In this document: positions 49,649 to 58,461 of the stretch, in pieces
How the letters are laid out: every line of letters starts with the position of its first letter
Numbering within the stretch: the stretch's first letter is position 1
NCBI RefSeq assembly: GCF_014837235.1
Contig: NZ_JACYFT010000002.1
Coordinates: forward strand, 124,001-188,000
Length of the DNA stretch: 64,000 nucleotides
Origin: Limnohabitans radicicola
Lineage (GTDB): Bacteria > Pseudomonadota > Gammaproteobacteria > Burkholderiales > Burkholderiaceae_C
Direction of reading: 5' to 3'
Notes under the pieces: model-generated
Told to the model about the DNA's origin: nothing
What the model saw: only the letters and a program-made list of their open reading frames with translations
Database searches by the model: none
Translations under genes and position numbers: made by a program

Positions 49649-52093
49649 TTACATCGAGTCGATGAAGCTGCGCAGCTTGTCGCTGCGGCTGGGGTGCTTG
49701 AGCTTGCGCAGCGCCTTGGCTTCGATCTGACGGATGCGTTCACGCGTCACATCGAACTGCTTGCCCACTTCTTCCAGCGTGTGGTCGGTGGACATTTCGA
49801 TGCCGAAGCGCATGCGCAGCACTTTGGCTTCGCGGGGCGTGAGACTGTCGAGGATGTCCTTGACCACGTCGCGCAGACCCGCTTGCAGCGCCGCGTCCAT
49901 GGGGGCGGTGTGTGTGCTGTCTTCGATGAAGTCGCCCAGGTGGCTGTCGTCGTCGTCACCGATGGGGGTTTCCATCGAAATCGGCTCCTTGGCGATCTTC
50001 ATGATCTTGCGGATCTTGTCTTCCGGGATCTCCATCTTCTCGGCCAGGACAGAGGCATCGGGTTCAAAGCCGAACTCCTGCAGGTGCTGGCGCGAGATGC
50101 GGTTCATCTTGTTGATGGTCTCGATCATGTGCACCGGGATGCGGATCGTGCGGGCCTGGTCTGCAATCGAGCGGGTGATGGCCTGACGGATCCACCAGGT
50201 GGCGTAGGTCGAGAACTTATAGCCCCGGCGGTATTCAAACTTGTCCACCGCCTTCATCAAACCGATGTTGCCTTCCTGGATCAGATCGAGGAACTGCAGG
50301 CCACGGTTGGTGTACTTCTTGGCGATCGAGATCACCAGGCGCAAGTTGGCCTCGATCATCTCTTTCTTGGCGTCGCGCGAGGAGCGCTCGCCGGCGTTCA
50401 TGCGCTTGTTGATGTCCTTGAGCTCATCGAGCGGCACCACCACCTTGGATTGCAGGTCCATCAGCTTTTGCTGGATGTCCTGCACGGGCGGGATGTTCCG
50501 GCCCATGACGGCGCTCCAGCTCTTGCCGGCAGCGGCCTGCTTTTCGATCCACTTGAGGTTGAGCAGATGCGACTCAACGCGTTTGCCGTTCTTGTCACGG
50601 CCACTGAAGTCGGCAATGAACTGGTCTTGCGGGTAGCCGCACTTGTCCACAATGATGCGTCGCAGTTCACGCTCTTTCTTGCGCACGTCGTCCACCTGGC
50701 TGCGCACCATGTCGCACAGCTTTTCAATCGTCTTGGCGGTGAAGCGGATGGTCATCAGCTCTTCCGACAGTGCGGTCTGGGCCTTGACGTAGGCGGGGGT
50801 GCCCCAGCCTTCCTTGTCGTAGACCTTGTGCACTTTCTCAAAGTACTCGGTGATGCGGTCAAATCGTTCGAGGGCTTGGTTTTTCAGCTCCTCGAGTTTC
50901 TTGGTCAGGGCCTTGGAGCCGCCTTTGCCATCGTCATCGTCGGCTTCGTCGAATTCGTCAAAGTCTTCTTCGGCCACATAGTCGTCGGCTTCGTTGAGGT
51001 TGGCAAAACCGTCCACCACGGTGGAAATCACAACCTTGCCTTCGCGGATTTCAGCGGCCATGCGCAAGATTTCGGCGATGGTGGCAGGCGATGCGCTGAT
51101 CGCGGCCATCATGTCCATCAGGCCGCCTTCGATGCGCTTGGCGATCTCGATCTCGCCTTCGCGGGTCAGCAGCTCGACGGTGCCCATCTCGCGCATGTAC
51201 ATGCGCACGGGGTCGGTGGTGCGGCCGAATTCGCTGTCCACGGTGGACAGGGCGGCTTCAGCGGCTTCTTCGGCTTCCTCTTCGGTCGAGCCGGTGGGGG
51301 CGTTGTCGGTGATGATCAGGGTCTCGGCGTCGGGCGTTTGCTCGTACACCGCCACACCCAGGTCGTTCAGGGTGGCCACCACCACTTCCAGGGTTTCTGC
51401 ATCGACCAACTTGTCGGGCAGGTGGTCGCTGATTTCGCCGTTGGTCAGGTAGCCACGGGTCTTGCCGAGCTTGATCAGGGCTTTCAGGCGCTCGCGGCGC
51501 TGCTTCATTTCGGCTTCGGTCAGGACAGTTTCGTCCAGGCCGAATTCCTTCATCAAGGCGCGTTCTTTCGCCTTGCTGATCTTCATGCGCAGGGGCTTGG
51601 CTTTTTCACCCGGCTCGGCGGCGACGGGTTCGCCCTCCAGGTCGGATTCGATGTCGCCCAGATCGTCATCGGCTGGGGCATCCCCTTTTTTCTTGGGGCC
51701 GCGCTTGGCACCGGTTTTGGCAGCGGGCGCTTTTTTGGCCGCGGCTTTTTTCACCGGGGCTTCTTCTTCGGCAGCCGCTTTGGCTTTGGTGGTTTTCTTG
51801 ACTTCGACTTCCGCAGCGGCGGCCTTGGTCTTGGATTTGGTTGATTTTTCGGCTTCTACGGCTTTGACAGCGGTTTTCTTCGCAGGCACAGGGGCGGCTT
51901 TCTTCACAGGCTTGGCGGTTTTCGCGCTGGCGCTGCTGGCTTTGGCGACCGGCTTGGCCTTGGCTGGCACGGGCTTGGCTGCGGGTTTGGCAGCGGCTTT
52001 CGCGGCAGATGGGGCTTTGGCGGGGGCGGCCTTGGCTGCAGGTCGGGTTTTGGCGGGGGCCTGGACGGACTTCTTCGGCTTTTGAGCGGGCAT
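49649..52093 (-). CDS. rpoD: RNA polymerase primary sigma factor RpoD (sigma-70)
   Basis: An 814-residue housekeeping sigma factor. Region 1.1 lies around 195-290, region 1.2 at '[20 protein letters not shown]', the long non-conserved region around 340-560, and region 2 at '[20 protein letters not shown]' with '[20 protein letters not shown]' and '[19 protein letters not shown]'. Region 4.2 is '[18 protein letters not shown]', near the C-terminus. The first 180 residues are an extension dominated by Lys, Ala and Pro, histone H1-like, followed by an acidic stretch ([15 protein letters not shown]). Such extensions are common in Burkholderiales RpoD. It stands without dnaG upstream. Confidence 0.97.
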   Translation of the reverse strand: MPAQKPKKSVQAPAKTRPAAKAAPAKAPSAAKAAAKPAAKPVPAKAKPVAKASSASAKTAKPVKKAAPVPAKKTAVKAVEAEKSTKSKTKAAAAEVEVKKTTKAKAAAEEEAPVKKAAAKKAPAAKTGAKRGPKKKGDAPADDDLGDIESDLEGEPVAAEPGEKAKPLRMKISKAKERALMKEFGLDETVLTEAEMKQRRERLKALIKLGKTRGYLTNGEISDHLPDKLVDAETLEVVVATLNDLGVAVYEQTPDAETLIITDNAPTGSTEEEAEEAAEAALSTVDSEFGRTTDPVRMYMREMGTVELLTREGEIEIAKRIEGGLMDMMAAISASPATIAEILRMAAEIREGKVVISTVVDGFANLNEADDYVAEEDFDEFDEADDDDGKGGSKALTKKLEELKNQALERFDRITEYFEKVHKVYDKEGWGTPAYVKAQTALSEELMTIRFTAKTIEKLCDMVRSQVDDVRKKERELRRIIVDKCGYPQDQFIADFSGRDKNGKRVESHLLNLKWIEKQAAAGKSWSAVMGRNIPPVQDIQQKLMDLQSKVVVPLDELKDINKRMNAGERSSRDAKKEMIEANLRLVISIAKKYTNRGLQFLDLIQEGNIGLMKAVDKFEYRRGYKFSTYATWWIRQAITRSIADQARTIRIPVHMIETINKMNRISRQHLQEFGFEPDASVLAEKMEIPEDKIRKIMKIAKEPISMETPIGDDDDSHLGDFIEDSTHTAPMDAALQAGLRDVVKDILDSLTPREAKVLRMRFGIEMSTDHTLEEVGKQFDVTRERIRQIEAKALRKLKHPSRSDKLRSFIDSM

Positions 52094-52334
52094 GAAACAA
52101 CCTCAAGACATCAAAACGGACAAGGAAACAGACACAGTCAGCGCCAAAACTGCCGGCGCGGGCTCATGGGGACACAGATCAAGAACCCCCAGATGGGGTC
52201 AGAGACTGCACAGGCAAGATGGGAGGGCGAACATTTGGAATGCAGTCCTTGCGGTACGGTGGCCTGCCCGCATGGGGGCGTCGCGCTGATGGCGTTGGCC
52301 GGGCCGGAGGTGCTGCTGTCGCTCTTGCCAGAGA

Positions 52335-52370
52335 AAAAGGATTATACCCAAAGACCGAGGGGCCTTTGGG
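52335..52370 (-). promoter_or_regulatory. Hairpin plus TATAAT upstream of rpoD (mog terminator or rpoD promoter)
   Basis: On the minus strand CCCAAAG and CTTTGGG pair across 10 bases (52347-52370) and are followed at once by TATAAT and then CCTTTTTC. This can be read as a terminator for mog or as a -10 box for rpoD with a leader of about 240 bases. The -35 is weak. Confidence 0.45.
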
Positions 52371-52381
52371 GTGGGCAGGTC

Positions 52382-52984
52382 TTAAGCCCGGTGCGGGCGA
52401 ACCGCCGTTTTGGGACGGAAGGCCTTGCAGACCTCGTCCCGGGTTTCCATGTAAGGGCCGCCGATCAGGTCCACGCAATAGGGGACAGCGGCAAAGATGC
52501 CGTGCACCACCGCCTGACCGTTCTCGTCCTTGAGGCCTTCCAGCGTTTCGGCGATCGATTTGGGCTGGCCGGGCAGGTTGATGATCAGGCTCTGACCTCG
52601 GATCACCGCCACCTGGCGTGACAGGATGGCGGTCGGCACAAACTTCAGGCTGATCTGGCGCATCTGTTCGCCAAAACCGGGCATTTCCTTGTCGGCTACG
52701 GCCAGCGTGGCCTCGGGCGTCACGTCCCGCAGCGCCGGGCCCGTGCCGCCGCTGGTCAGCACCAGGCTGCAACCGGCATCCACCAGCTCGATCAGGGTGG
52801 CGCTGATGCGGTCTTTTTCGTCAGGGATCAAGCGCGGCTCGAAGGTGATCGGGTTGAGCAGTGCGCGGCCCAACCAGTCCTGCAGGGCAGGCAATCCCTT
52901 GTCTTCGTACACGCCTGTACTGGCGCGGTCGCTGATCGAGACGATGCCGATCTTCACCGCATCGTGCAAGCTGGCGTCACTCAT
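52382..52984 (-). CDS. mog: Molybdopterin adenylyltransferase Mog (MogA)
   Basis: A 200-residue MoaB/Mog-domain protein of molybdenum cofactor synthesis, adenylylating molybdopterin before metal insertion. The conserved 'VLTSGGTGPALRDVTPEATL' and 'MPGFGEQMRQISLK' motifs, and the N-terminal 'IGIVSISDRASTGVYEDKG', are diagnostic. The start at 52984 overlaps the yjgA stop by 8 bases. The C-terminus ends in a short basic tail (PKTAVRPHRA). Confidence 0.92.
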   Translation of the reverse strand: MSDASLHDAVKIGIVSISDRASTGVYEDKGLPALQDWLGRALLNPITFEPRLIPDEKDRISATLIELVDAGCSLVLTSGGTGPALRDVTPEATLAVADKEMPGFGEQMRQISLKFVPTAILSRQVAVIRGQSLIINLPGQPKSIAETLEGLKDENGQAVVHGIFAAVPYCVDLIGGPYMETRDEVCKAFRPKTAVRPHRA

Positions 52985-53636
52985 CGCTGACCTCTTCATC
53001 TTGTTCCATTTGTTCGGACTTGGCGGGTGACAGCACCGATTTGACCAGCTGGAAAATCTCGCGGTAAGCGCGGCTTTGTCGCGGTGCCAGGCCTTGCGAC
53101 ACGGCTGCCTTGTCAGCCGGTGGCGCGTCCTTGCGGGCCTGGCGCACCAGGGCGCGCAGCTGCTGGGTGTCTGTGCCCGGGTTCTGGGCGATCCATTCGC
53201 CCACGGCATCGTCGCTGGCAATCATGCGGTCACGCCAGGCTTCGGCCAGGTGCAGGGCCGCCGTGTCTTTGGCGCTGCCCAGGCGTTGTACCTCCAGTGC
53301 TTCGCGCACGGCTTGCAGTGTCTCGGGCTCTTGCAGGCGCATTTGCTTGCCGATGAATTGCATCTGGCGGCGCTTGCCCTCAAAGTTGGTGATGCGTTTG
53401 GCTTCGGCCAATGCTTCCACCAGCTTGTCGGTCAGGGGCAGGGCTTTGAACAGGTCGCTGCGCAAGGTCATCAGCTGCTCGCCCAGGGCCTGCAGCTCTG
53501 TGCTTTCGCGCTTGAGGTCGGTCTTGCTGATTTCCTGGCCGCCTCTGAGTTCGCGCTTGAGTTCCAGGTCGAGTTCACTGCCTTCGGCCACGAATTGGCC
53601 TTTGACGAAGTAACCTTTTTTGGGTTTACGGGACAT
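52977..53636 (-). CDS. yjgA: Ribosome-associated protein YjgA (DUF615, DarP)
   Basis: A 219-residue protein of the DUF615 family, which associates with the large ribosomal subunit during assembly. It starts 'MSRKPKKGYFVKGQFVAEGS' and contains 'LKRESTELQALGEQLM', 'RITNFEGKRRQMQFIGKQMR' and the C-terminal 'SRAYREIFQLVKSVL', all typical. It ends in an acidic tail. It diverges from pmbA with a 69-base gap. The same yjgA/pmbA pairing is common in proteobacteria. Confidence 0.92.
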   Translation of the reverse strand: MSRKPKKGYFVKGQFVAEGSELDLELKRELRGGQEISKTDLKRESTELQALGEQLMTLRSDLFKALPLTDKLVEALAEAKRITNFEGKRRQMQFIGKQMRLQEPETLQAVREALEVQRLGSAKDTAALHLAEAWRDRMIASDDAVGEWIAQNPGTDTQQLRALVRQARKDAPPADKAAVSQGLAPRQSRAYREIFQLVKSVLSPAKSEQMEQDEEVSDE

Positions 53637-53705
53637 GTTGGGGGTTCTCGGGCCGGGGCGGCCCTTCTTTCTTGACTGGCAAGTATCATAGCTGCCACCT
53701 CCAAC

Positions 53706-55118
53706 ATGTTTGCTGCCGTGAAAAAAACAAACCCGAAAGCTCCCGCTTTGACTGCGACCGAGAACAATGGCTTCAGCTATAGCCGTGCCTTTTTTGAAGA
53801 CTTGGTGGACCGCTCGCTCAAGCATGCCAAAAAGCTGGGTGCCACCGATGCCGGGGCCGAGGCTTCCGAGGGCTGTGGTCTGAGCGTGTCCGTGCGCAAG
53901 GGCGAGCTGGAAAACGTCGAGCGCAATCGCGACAAATCTCTGGGCGTGACGGTCTACGTCGGGCACCGCCGCGGCAATGCCAGCACATCCGATTTCTCCC
54001 AGGCGGCGATCGAACGCACTGTGCAGGCCGCTTTCGACATCGCCCGCTTCACCGCCGAAGACCCCACGGCAGGCTTGCCTGACGAGGCTGACATCGAAAC
54101 ACAAGCCCGCGAATTGGACCTGTTCCACCCCTGGGCGGTGACCAGCGAGGAAGCGGCCAAACTGGCGCTGGCGTGCGAAGCGGCAGCGCTCAAAACCAGC
54201 CGACGCATCACCAACAGCGAAGGCGCGGCCGTGTCGGCCCAGCAAAGCCATTTTTTCAGCGCCCATACACACGGTTTTAGAGGCGGCTACGCCAGCTCGC
54301 GCCACAGCATTTCGGTGGCGCCGATCGCCTCGCTGCCAGGCCGCAACGCTGAAATGCAGCGTGACGCCTGGTACAGCTCCATGCGCGATGCCAATGAGCT
54401 GGCCAGCCCCGAGGCCGTGGGCCGCTACGCCGCAGAGCGTGCGCTGTCGCGCCTGGGCTCGCGCAAGATCGCGACCACCGAGTGCCCGGTGTTGTTCGAG
54501 TCGACCGTGGCCGCAGGCCTCTTGGGCGGCTTTGTGCAGGCCGTGAGCGGTGGGGCGCTTTACCGCAAGAGCAGTTTTTTGCTCGATTCGCTGGGCAAGA
54601 AGGTGTTCCCGAAACACATCGACATTCACGAAGACCCGTTTGTGCTGCGCGGCAAGGGCAGCTCGCCGTTTGACGACGAAGGCGTGCGCTCGGTGCCGCG
54701 CGATGTGGTCAAGGGCGGTCGGGTGGAAGGGTATTTCCTCTCCAGCTACTCGGCCCGCAAGCTGGGCATGAAGACCACCGGCAACGCCGGGGGCTCGCAC
54801 AACCTGACCATGACATCGCGCCTGACCCGGGCCACGGACGATCTGGATGAAATGCTGCGCAAGCTGGGCACAGGCCTGTTTGTGATCGAACTCATGGGGC
54901 AAGGCGTGAACTACGTCACGGGCGACTATTCACGTGGTGCCAGCGGCTTTTGGGTCGAGAACGGTCAGATCGCCTACCCGGTGCACGAGATCACCATCGC
55001 GGGCAACCTCAAAGACATGTTCATGGGCATCGAAGCGATTGGCGCTGATGTTTACAACATGGGTGCCAAGAGCATTGGCTCGGTCTTGGTCAACCGCATG
55101 AAGCTCGCCGGCAGCTGA
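53706..55118 (+). CDS. pmbA: Metalloprotease PmbA/TldE
   Basis: A 470-residue TldD/PmbA-family protein. With TldD it forms a peptidase that matures microcins and degrades CcdA-type antitoxin in E. coli. Recognisable regions are 'SVRKGELENVERNRDKSLGV', 'AADAAF'-like helices around 90-130, and the C-terminal 'GVNYVTGDYSRGASGFWVEN' with 'PVHEITIAGNLKDMFMGI'. Zn ligands reside in TldD rather than PmbA. A ccdAB pair lies 5 kb away, an interesting coincidence in view of the reported CcdA degradation. Confidence 0.92.
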   Translation: MFAAVKKTNPKAPALTATENNGFSYSRAFFEDLVDRSLKHAKKLGATDAGAEASEGCGLSVSVRKGELENVERNRDKSLGVTVYVGHRRGNASTSDFSQAAIERTVQAAFDIARFTAEDPTAGLPDEADIETQARELDLFHPWAVTSEEAAKLALACEAAALKTSRRITNSEGAAVSAQQSHFFSAHTHGFRGGYASSRHSISVAPIASLPGRNAEMQRDAWYSSMRDANELASPEAVGRYAAERALSRLGSRKIATTECPVLFESTVAAGLLGGFVQAVSGGALYRKSSFLLDSLGKKVFPKHIDIHEDPFVLRGKGSSPFDDEGVRSVPRDVVKGGRVEGYFLSSYSARKLGMKTTGNAGGSHNLTMTSRLTRATDDLDEMLRKLGTGLFVIELMGQGVNYVTGDYSRGASGFWVENGQIAYPVHEITIAGNLKDMFMGIEAIGADVYNMGAKSIGSVLVNRMKLAGS

Positions 55119-55136
55119 GCAGTCAGCGGAACCCAC

Positions 55137-55168
55137 AAAAAACGGGAAGCCCAGGCTTCCCGTTTTTG
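55137..55168. terminator. Bidirectional terminator between pmbA and yqeY
   Basis: AACGGGAAGC pairs with GCTTCCCGTT around CCAG, with an A-run before and T-run after. It lies between two converging genes and looks efficient in both directions. Confidence 0.9.
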
Positions 55169-55185
55169 TTGAGGCGCGAGTGCGT

Positions 55186-55632
55186 TCAGCCCGCCAGCGC
55201 AGCCTTGACGGCAGCAGACACCTGGCCCATGTCGGCCTTGCCAGCCAATTGGGTTTTCACTGCGCCCATGACTTTGCCCATGTCGCCTGGGCCTTTGGCA
55301 CCCAGTTCTGCCACGATGGCCTGCACGGCGGCGGTCACTTCTTCGGCCGACATGCGTGCTGGCAGGTAGGCCTGCAGCACGGCCATCTCCGCTTTTTCCT
55401 TGTCGGCCAGGTCCTGACGGCCTGCACCCTCAAAGGCAGTGATCGAATCCTTGCGCTGCTTGATCAGCTTGTCGACGATGGCGACCACGGCCACATCGTC
55501 CAGCACCACGCGCTCATCCACCTCTTTTTGCTTCATCGCCGCCTGCAGCAGCCGGATGGTGCCCAGACGCTCGCTGTCCTTGGCGCGCATCGCGGTTTTC
55601 ATGTCTTCGGTGATCTGGTCTTTCAGGCTCAT
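55186..55632 (-). CDS. yqeY: GatB/YqeY-domain protein
   Basis: A 148-residue helical protein similar to the C-terminal tail domain of GatB. It starts 'MSLKDQITEDMKTAMRAKDS' and contains 'LPARMSAEEVTAAVQAIVAE' and 'GDMGKVMGAVKTQLAGKADM', typical of YqeY. The function is probably linked to tRNA or translation and is not firmly established. It lies downstream of rpsU, a conserved neighbourhood, with a terminator between. Confidence 0.92.
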   Translation of the reverse strand: MSLKDQITEDMKTAMRAKDSERLGTIRLLQAAMKQKEVDERVVLDDVAVVAIVDKLIKQRKDSITAFEGAGRQDLADKEKAEMAVLQAYLPARMSAEEVTAAVQAIVAELGAKGPGDMGKVMGAVKTQLAGKADMGQVSAAVKAALAG

Positions 55633-55675
55633 GTGGGGCTCCTGGTGGGGTCAAAGGGGGGAGGCATAAACAACA

Positions 55676-55710
55676 AAGCCCGCCTGAGCGTCCTCCAGCG
55701 GGCTTGTTTG
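55676..55710 (-). terminator. Terminator after rpsU
   Basis: On the minus strand AAGCCCGC and GCGGGCTT pair around a 14-base loop and are followed by TGTTGTTT. It lies 30 bases after the rpsU stop. Read-through into yqeY is likely since the T-run is interrupted. Confidence 0.7.
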
Positions 55711-55742
55711 CAGACCCTTGCGGGTCATACAAAAAGAAGTGC

Positions 55743-55955
55743 TCAGTACAGCTTCTTGGGCAGCTGCATGCTGCGCACACGCTTGTAGTGGCGCTTGACG
55801 GCGGCCGACTTCTTGCGCTTGCGCTCTGTGGTGGGCTTCTCGTAAAACTCGCGGGCGCGCAGGTCGGTCAGCAGGCCGAGTTTTTCGATGGTGCGCTTGA
55901 AGCGACGCAGGGCGACGTCAAACGGCTCGTTTTCTTTCACGCGGATGGTGGTCAT
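55743..55955 (-). CDS. rpsU: 30S ribosomal protein S21
   Basis: A 70-residue basic ribosomal protein. '[20 protein letters not shown]', '[20 protein letters not shown]' and '[17 protein letters not shown]' match S21. The start at 55955 gives the family length; a longer frame runs into the leader. A long stem-loop and a TATAAT box lie upstream. Confidence 0.97.
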   Translation of the reverse strand: MTTIRVKENEPFDVALRRFKRTIEKLGLLTDLRAREFYEKPTTERKRKKSAAVKRHYKRVRSMQLPKKLY

Positions 55956-55976
55956 TGAATCAAATTTCCAAAATGT

Positions 55977-56025
55977 GCCGGTCGCAAATTCGAGGAAGAT
56001 CGGGCCTTCGAATTCCGACACCGGC
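55977..56025 (-). promoter_or_regulatory. Long stem-loop in the rpsU leader
   Basis: GCCGGT...CG...AATTCGA..GG on one side pairs with CC.TTCGAATT...ACCGGC on the other, an interrupted stem of about 18 pairs ending about 20 bases before the rpsU start. It could be the target of autogenous control or an mRNA stability element. Confidence 0.5.
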
Positions 56026-56082
56026 GGGTTCCCCGTCACGAACTAGTATTTGGCAGACGGGGGATTGCCAGCAAAAACAGCG

Positions 56083-56088
56083 ATTATA
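56083..56088 (-). promoter_or_regulatory. -10 box of the rpsU promoter
   Basis: TATAAT on the minus strand, preceded by CGC, 128 bases before the rpsU ATG and just upstream of the leader stem-loop. The -35 is weak. Confidence 0.55.
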
Positions 56089-56187
56089 GCGCGGAGTCTG
56101 GCTTTTTTACGCAGGGGCAGCGGGCTGCTCCTGCGGTCGGCTGGAGGTGCCTAAAATCCAGGAATTCTTGCCCCTGCGGACCTTTAT

Positions 56188-58461
56188 ATGCATTTTTTCA
56201 GGTTTTTCCCGGGTTGGCGGGCAATTGGCTGCGCTCTTGCACTGAGCGCAAGCGGCCTGTCAGTCTGTGCGGCACCCAGCCCACCCCAAGTGGTGGTGGT
56301 GTTGGCAGGGGGCGGGGCCAAAGGGTTTGCGCACCTGGCGGTGCTGCGGCGGCTGGAGCGGGACAAAGTCCCGATTGCACGGATTGTCGGCACCAGCATG
56401 GGGGCTGTGGTGGGAGGGCTGTACGCCAGCGGCTTGTCGATTGAGGAGATCGAGCGGGTGGTGGGCAGCCTGGATCCGGCCAAAGTGGCACTCGATCAAA
56501 TTGATCGGCTGGAGCTGCCCCAGCGGGCTCGGGCGTACCAGCGGCAATACCCGATTGAGCTGGAGTTCGGCGTTCGCCACGGTGCGCTCAGTTTTGCCCG
56601 TGGCGTGAGTGATGGACAGCGCTTTCTGGCCTTGCTTCAGCAGCTGACCACCCATGTGCCAGCAGGGGTGTCGTTCAATGATCTGAAAATTCCTTTCAGG
56701 GCAGTGGCTACCCGGTACCGCGATGGCGAGCAACAGGTGTTTGACCACGGCACTTTGCATTTGGCCATCCGGGCCAGCATGGCCGCGCCTGCAGTTTTTG
56801 CGCCTGTGGAGATCGATGGCGAAACCTATGTGGATGGTGGCCTGGTGGCCAATTTGCCCATCGAGGTGGCACTGAAGGAGGGGGCCGATGTGGTGGTGGC
56901 CTCCTATCTGGCGCAAGACCCTGCCGGACCCCAGGCCGATGATCCAGCCAATGGTTTGATGGTGGCCAACCGGATGCTGGACATCCTGATCCGCCAGAAT
57001 GAAAAGCGCAACCTGGCCATGTTGCGTCCGCAGGACATTCTGGTGCAGCCCGAGCTCAAGGATGTGGGCTTTGCCGATTTCAACCGGGCGGCTGAAATCG
57101 TGGAACGCGCAGAAAAAGCGGTGGCGGCTCAGCAGACCCGCTGGCAGGCGCTGGCGCGCAGTGTGGGGCCGCAGCCCCTGACGCCGTCGTCCCGTCTGGC
57201 GTTTGACCAGCGGGAAAAACGGATTGTTTCGGTCCGCGCCAGTGGTACCCAGCATGTGCCGGCCCGTTTCATTGAGCGCAGCATGGCCGTGTTGTTGGGG
57301 CAAGACTTCAATGCAGACGACATCGCCAGGCGCATTGATGAGCTCTACACCAGTGGCTATTTCGAGACGGTCCACTATGCCCTGGAGCAACTCAAGGATG
57401 AGCGTTACGAACTGGTCGTGCATGTGCGTGAAAAGCCGTACGCGCCGCATTTCATGAAAACCAGCTTGGGTTTTTCATCAGAGCTGGGTGGCGTCAACCA
57501 GTTCTCGGTGGGGGTGGGCTACCGCCGCCCGTGGCTCACAGCTTCCGGGCTGGAGTTGGGTCTGGATGCGCGTGTAGGCACACAGTCCGAGTTGGCCGCG
57601 CGCCTGTACCAGCCGCTGGGCCCGCATTGGGGTGTGGATGCAGCGCTGGGTTACGAGCGCAATGTCGTGCCCCTGTATGCACCGACCGACATGGTCAAGG
57701 TTTCGCAAGACCAGAAGCTGGGGTACATGCGCCTGGGGCGCAGTCAACTGGGGACCCATCTGGTTTACCGGCTGGAGCAACAAGCCACTGTGAAGCTGGG
57801 GCTCACCCAGAGCAACACTGTTTACGCCATGGACACGCCTTCCCGGGTCATCGTGATGCAGGCCAATGGGCAGGACTTGCTTTTGACGCTGACCGATCGC
57901 CATGTCAACGCCACGGCGTGGCGTTTGCAGTTCGAGGCCGACCAGCTCGACTCGGCCAATTTCCCTTCCCGGGGTTATTTTGTGAGCGGGGCGCTCGAGC
58001 AAAGTTTGACGGGCTCGGACTACCGCAGTGCCCGTCTGAGTGCCCGCTGGGCTGTGCCACTGCAGGCGCACACCCTGAACCTGGGGGTGAACCTGGGGCG
58101 TGAAGACCTGTCTTCGGTGTGTGTGCAGTGTGTCACGCCCACCAGCCTCTACCTGGGCGGCTTTCAGCTGATGGGGGCTTACCGCATGGGCCAGCTCTCA
58201 GGGGATCGCCTGGCCCATGTCTACGGCACCTACATGTACCGCTTGTTTGATGGGGGCTTGTTCAAACAGAAAACCCACGTGGGCATGGTGCTGGAAGCCG
58301 GAGACGCCTGGTTCGCCGGTCAAGCCCACAGCACCAAATACAGCACCAGCTTGTTCATCGCGCTGGACAGCAAGATCGGTGACATTTACCTTGGCGCTGC
58401 ACGGGGCACGGCAGGTGCCAGCAACCTGTTTTTGCAATTGGGCAGGCGCTTCAGTTTCTGA
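56188..58461 (+). CDS. Patatin-like phospholipase with POTRA and outer-membrane barrel (PlpD/RssA-Omp85 type)
   Basis: A 757-residue type Vd autotransporter-like protein. A signal peptide (residues 1-28, ends CAA) precedes a patatin domain: oxyanion motif 'LAGGGAKGFAHLAVL', nucleophile 'VGTSMGAVVGGL' (GxSxG) and catalytic Asp in 'YVDGGLVANLP' (DGG). A POTRA-like region lies around 340-420 ('EKRIVSVRASG', 'LYTSGYFETVHYALEQ'). The C-terminal 300 residues are a BamA/TamA-type barrel ending in 'GRRFSF' (C-terminal Phe). It is probably a surface or secreted phospholipase A. It overlaps the convergent flavoprotein gene by 11 bases. Confidence 0.9.
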   Translation: MHFFRFFPGWRAIGCALALSASGLSVCAAPSPPQVVVVLAGGGAKGFAHLAVLRRLERDKVPIARIVGTSMGAVVGGLYASGLSIEEIERVVGSLDPAKVALDQIDRLELPQRARAYQRQYPIELEFGVRHGALSFARGVSDGQRFLALLQQLTTHVPAGVSFNDLKIPFRAVATRYRDGEQQVFDHGTLHLAIRASMAAPAVFAPVEIDGETYVDGGLVANLPIEVALKEGADVVVASYLAQDPAGPQADDPANGLMVANRMLDILIRQNEKRNLAMLRPQDILVQPELKDVGFADFNRAAEIVERAEKAVAAQQTRWQALARSVGPQPLTPSSRLAFDQREKRIVSVRASGTQHVPARFIERSMAVLLGQDFNADDIARRIDELYTSGYFETVHYALEQLKDERYELVVHVREKPYAPHFMKTSLGFSSELGGVNQFSVGVGYRRPWLTASGLELGLDARVGTQSELAARLYQPLGPHWGVDAALGYERNVVPLYAPTDMVKVSQDQKLGYMRLGRSQLGTHLVYRLEQQATVKLGLTQSNTVYAMDTPSRVIVMQANGQDLLLTLTDRHVNATAWRLQFEADQLDSANFPSRGYFVSGALEQSLTGSDYRSARLSARWAVPLQAHTLNLGVNLGREDLSSVCVQCVTPTSLYLGGFQLMGAYRMGQLSGDRLAHVYGTYMYRLFDGGLFKQKTHVGMVLEAGDAWFAGQAHSTKYSTSLFIALDSKIGDIYLGAARGTAGASNLFLQLGRRFSF

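Noticed and set aside
49694..51844. 716-residue open frame antisense to rpoD
   Set aside because: rpoD is unmistakable. The Phe/Gly/Leu-rich antisense product follows from the Lys/Ala/Glu-rich sense strand.
52094..52381. Possible remnant of dnaG or a small gene upstream of rpoD
   Set aside because: No frame shows primase zinc-finger or TOPRIM motifs and no start signal fits. It looks like leader and spacer.
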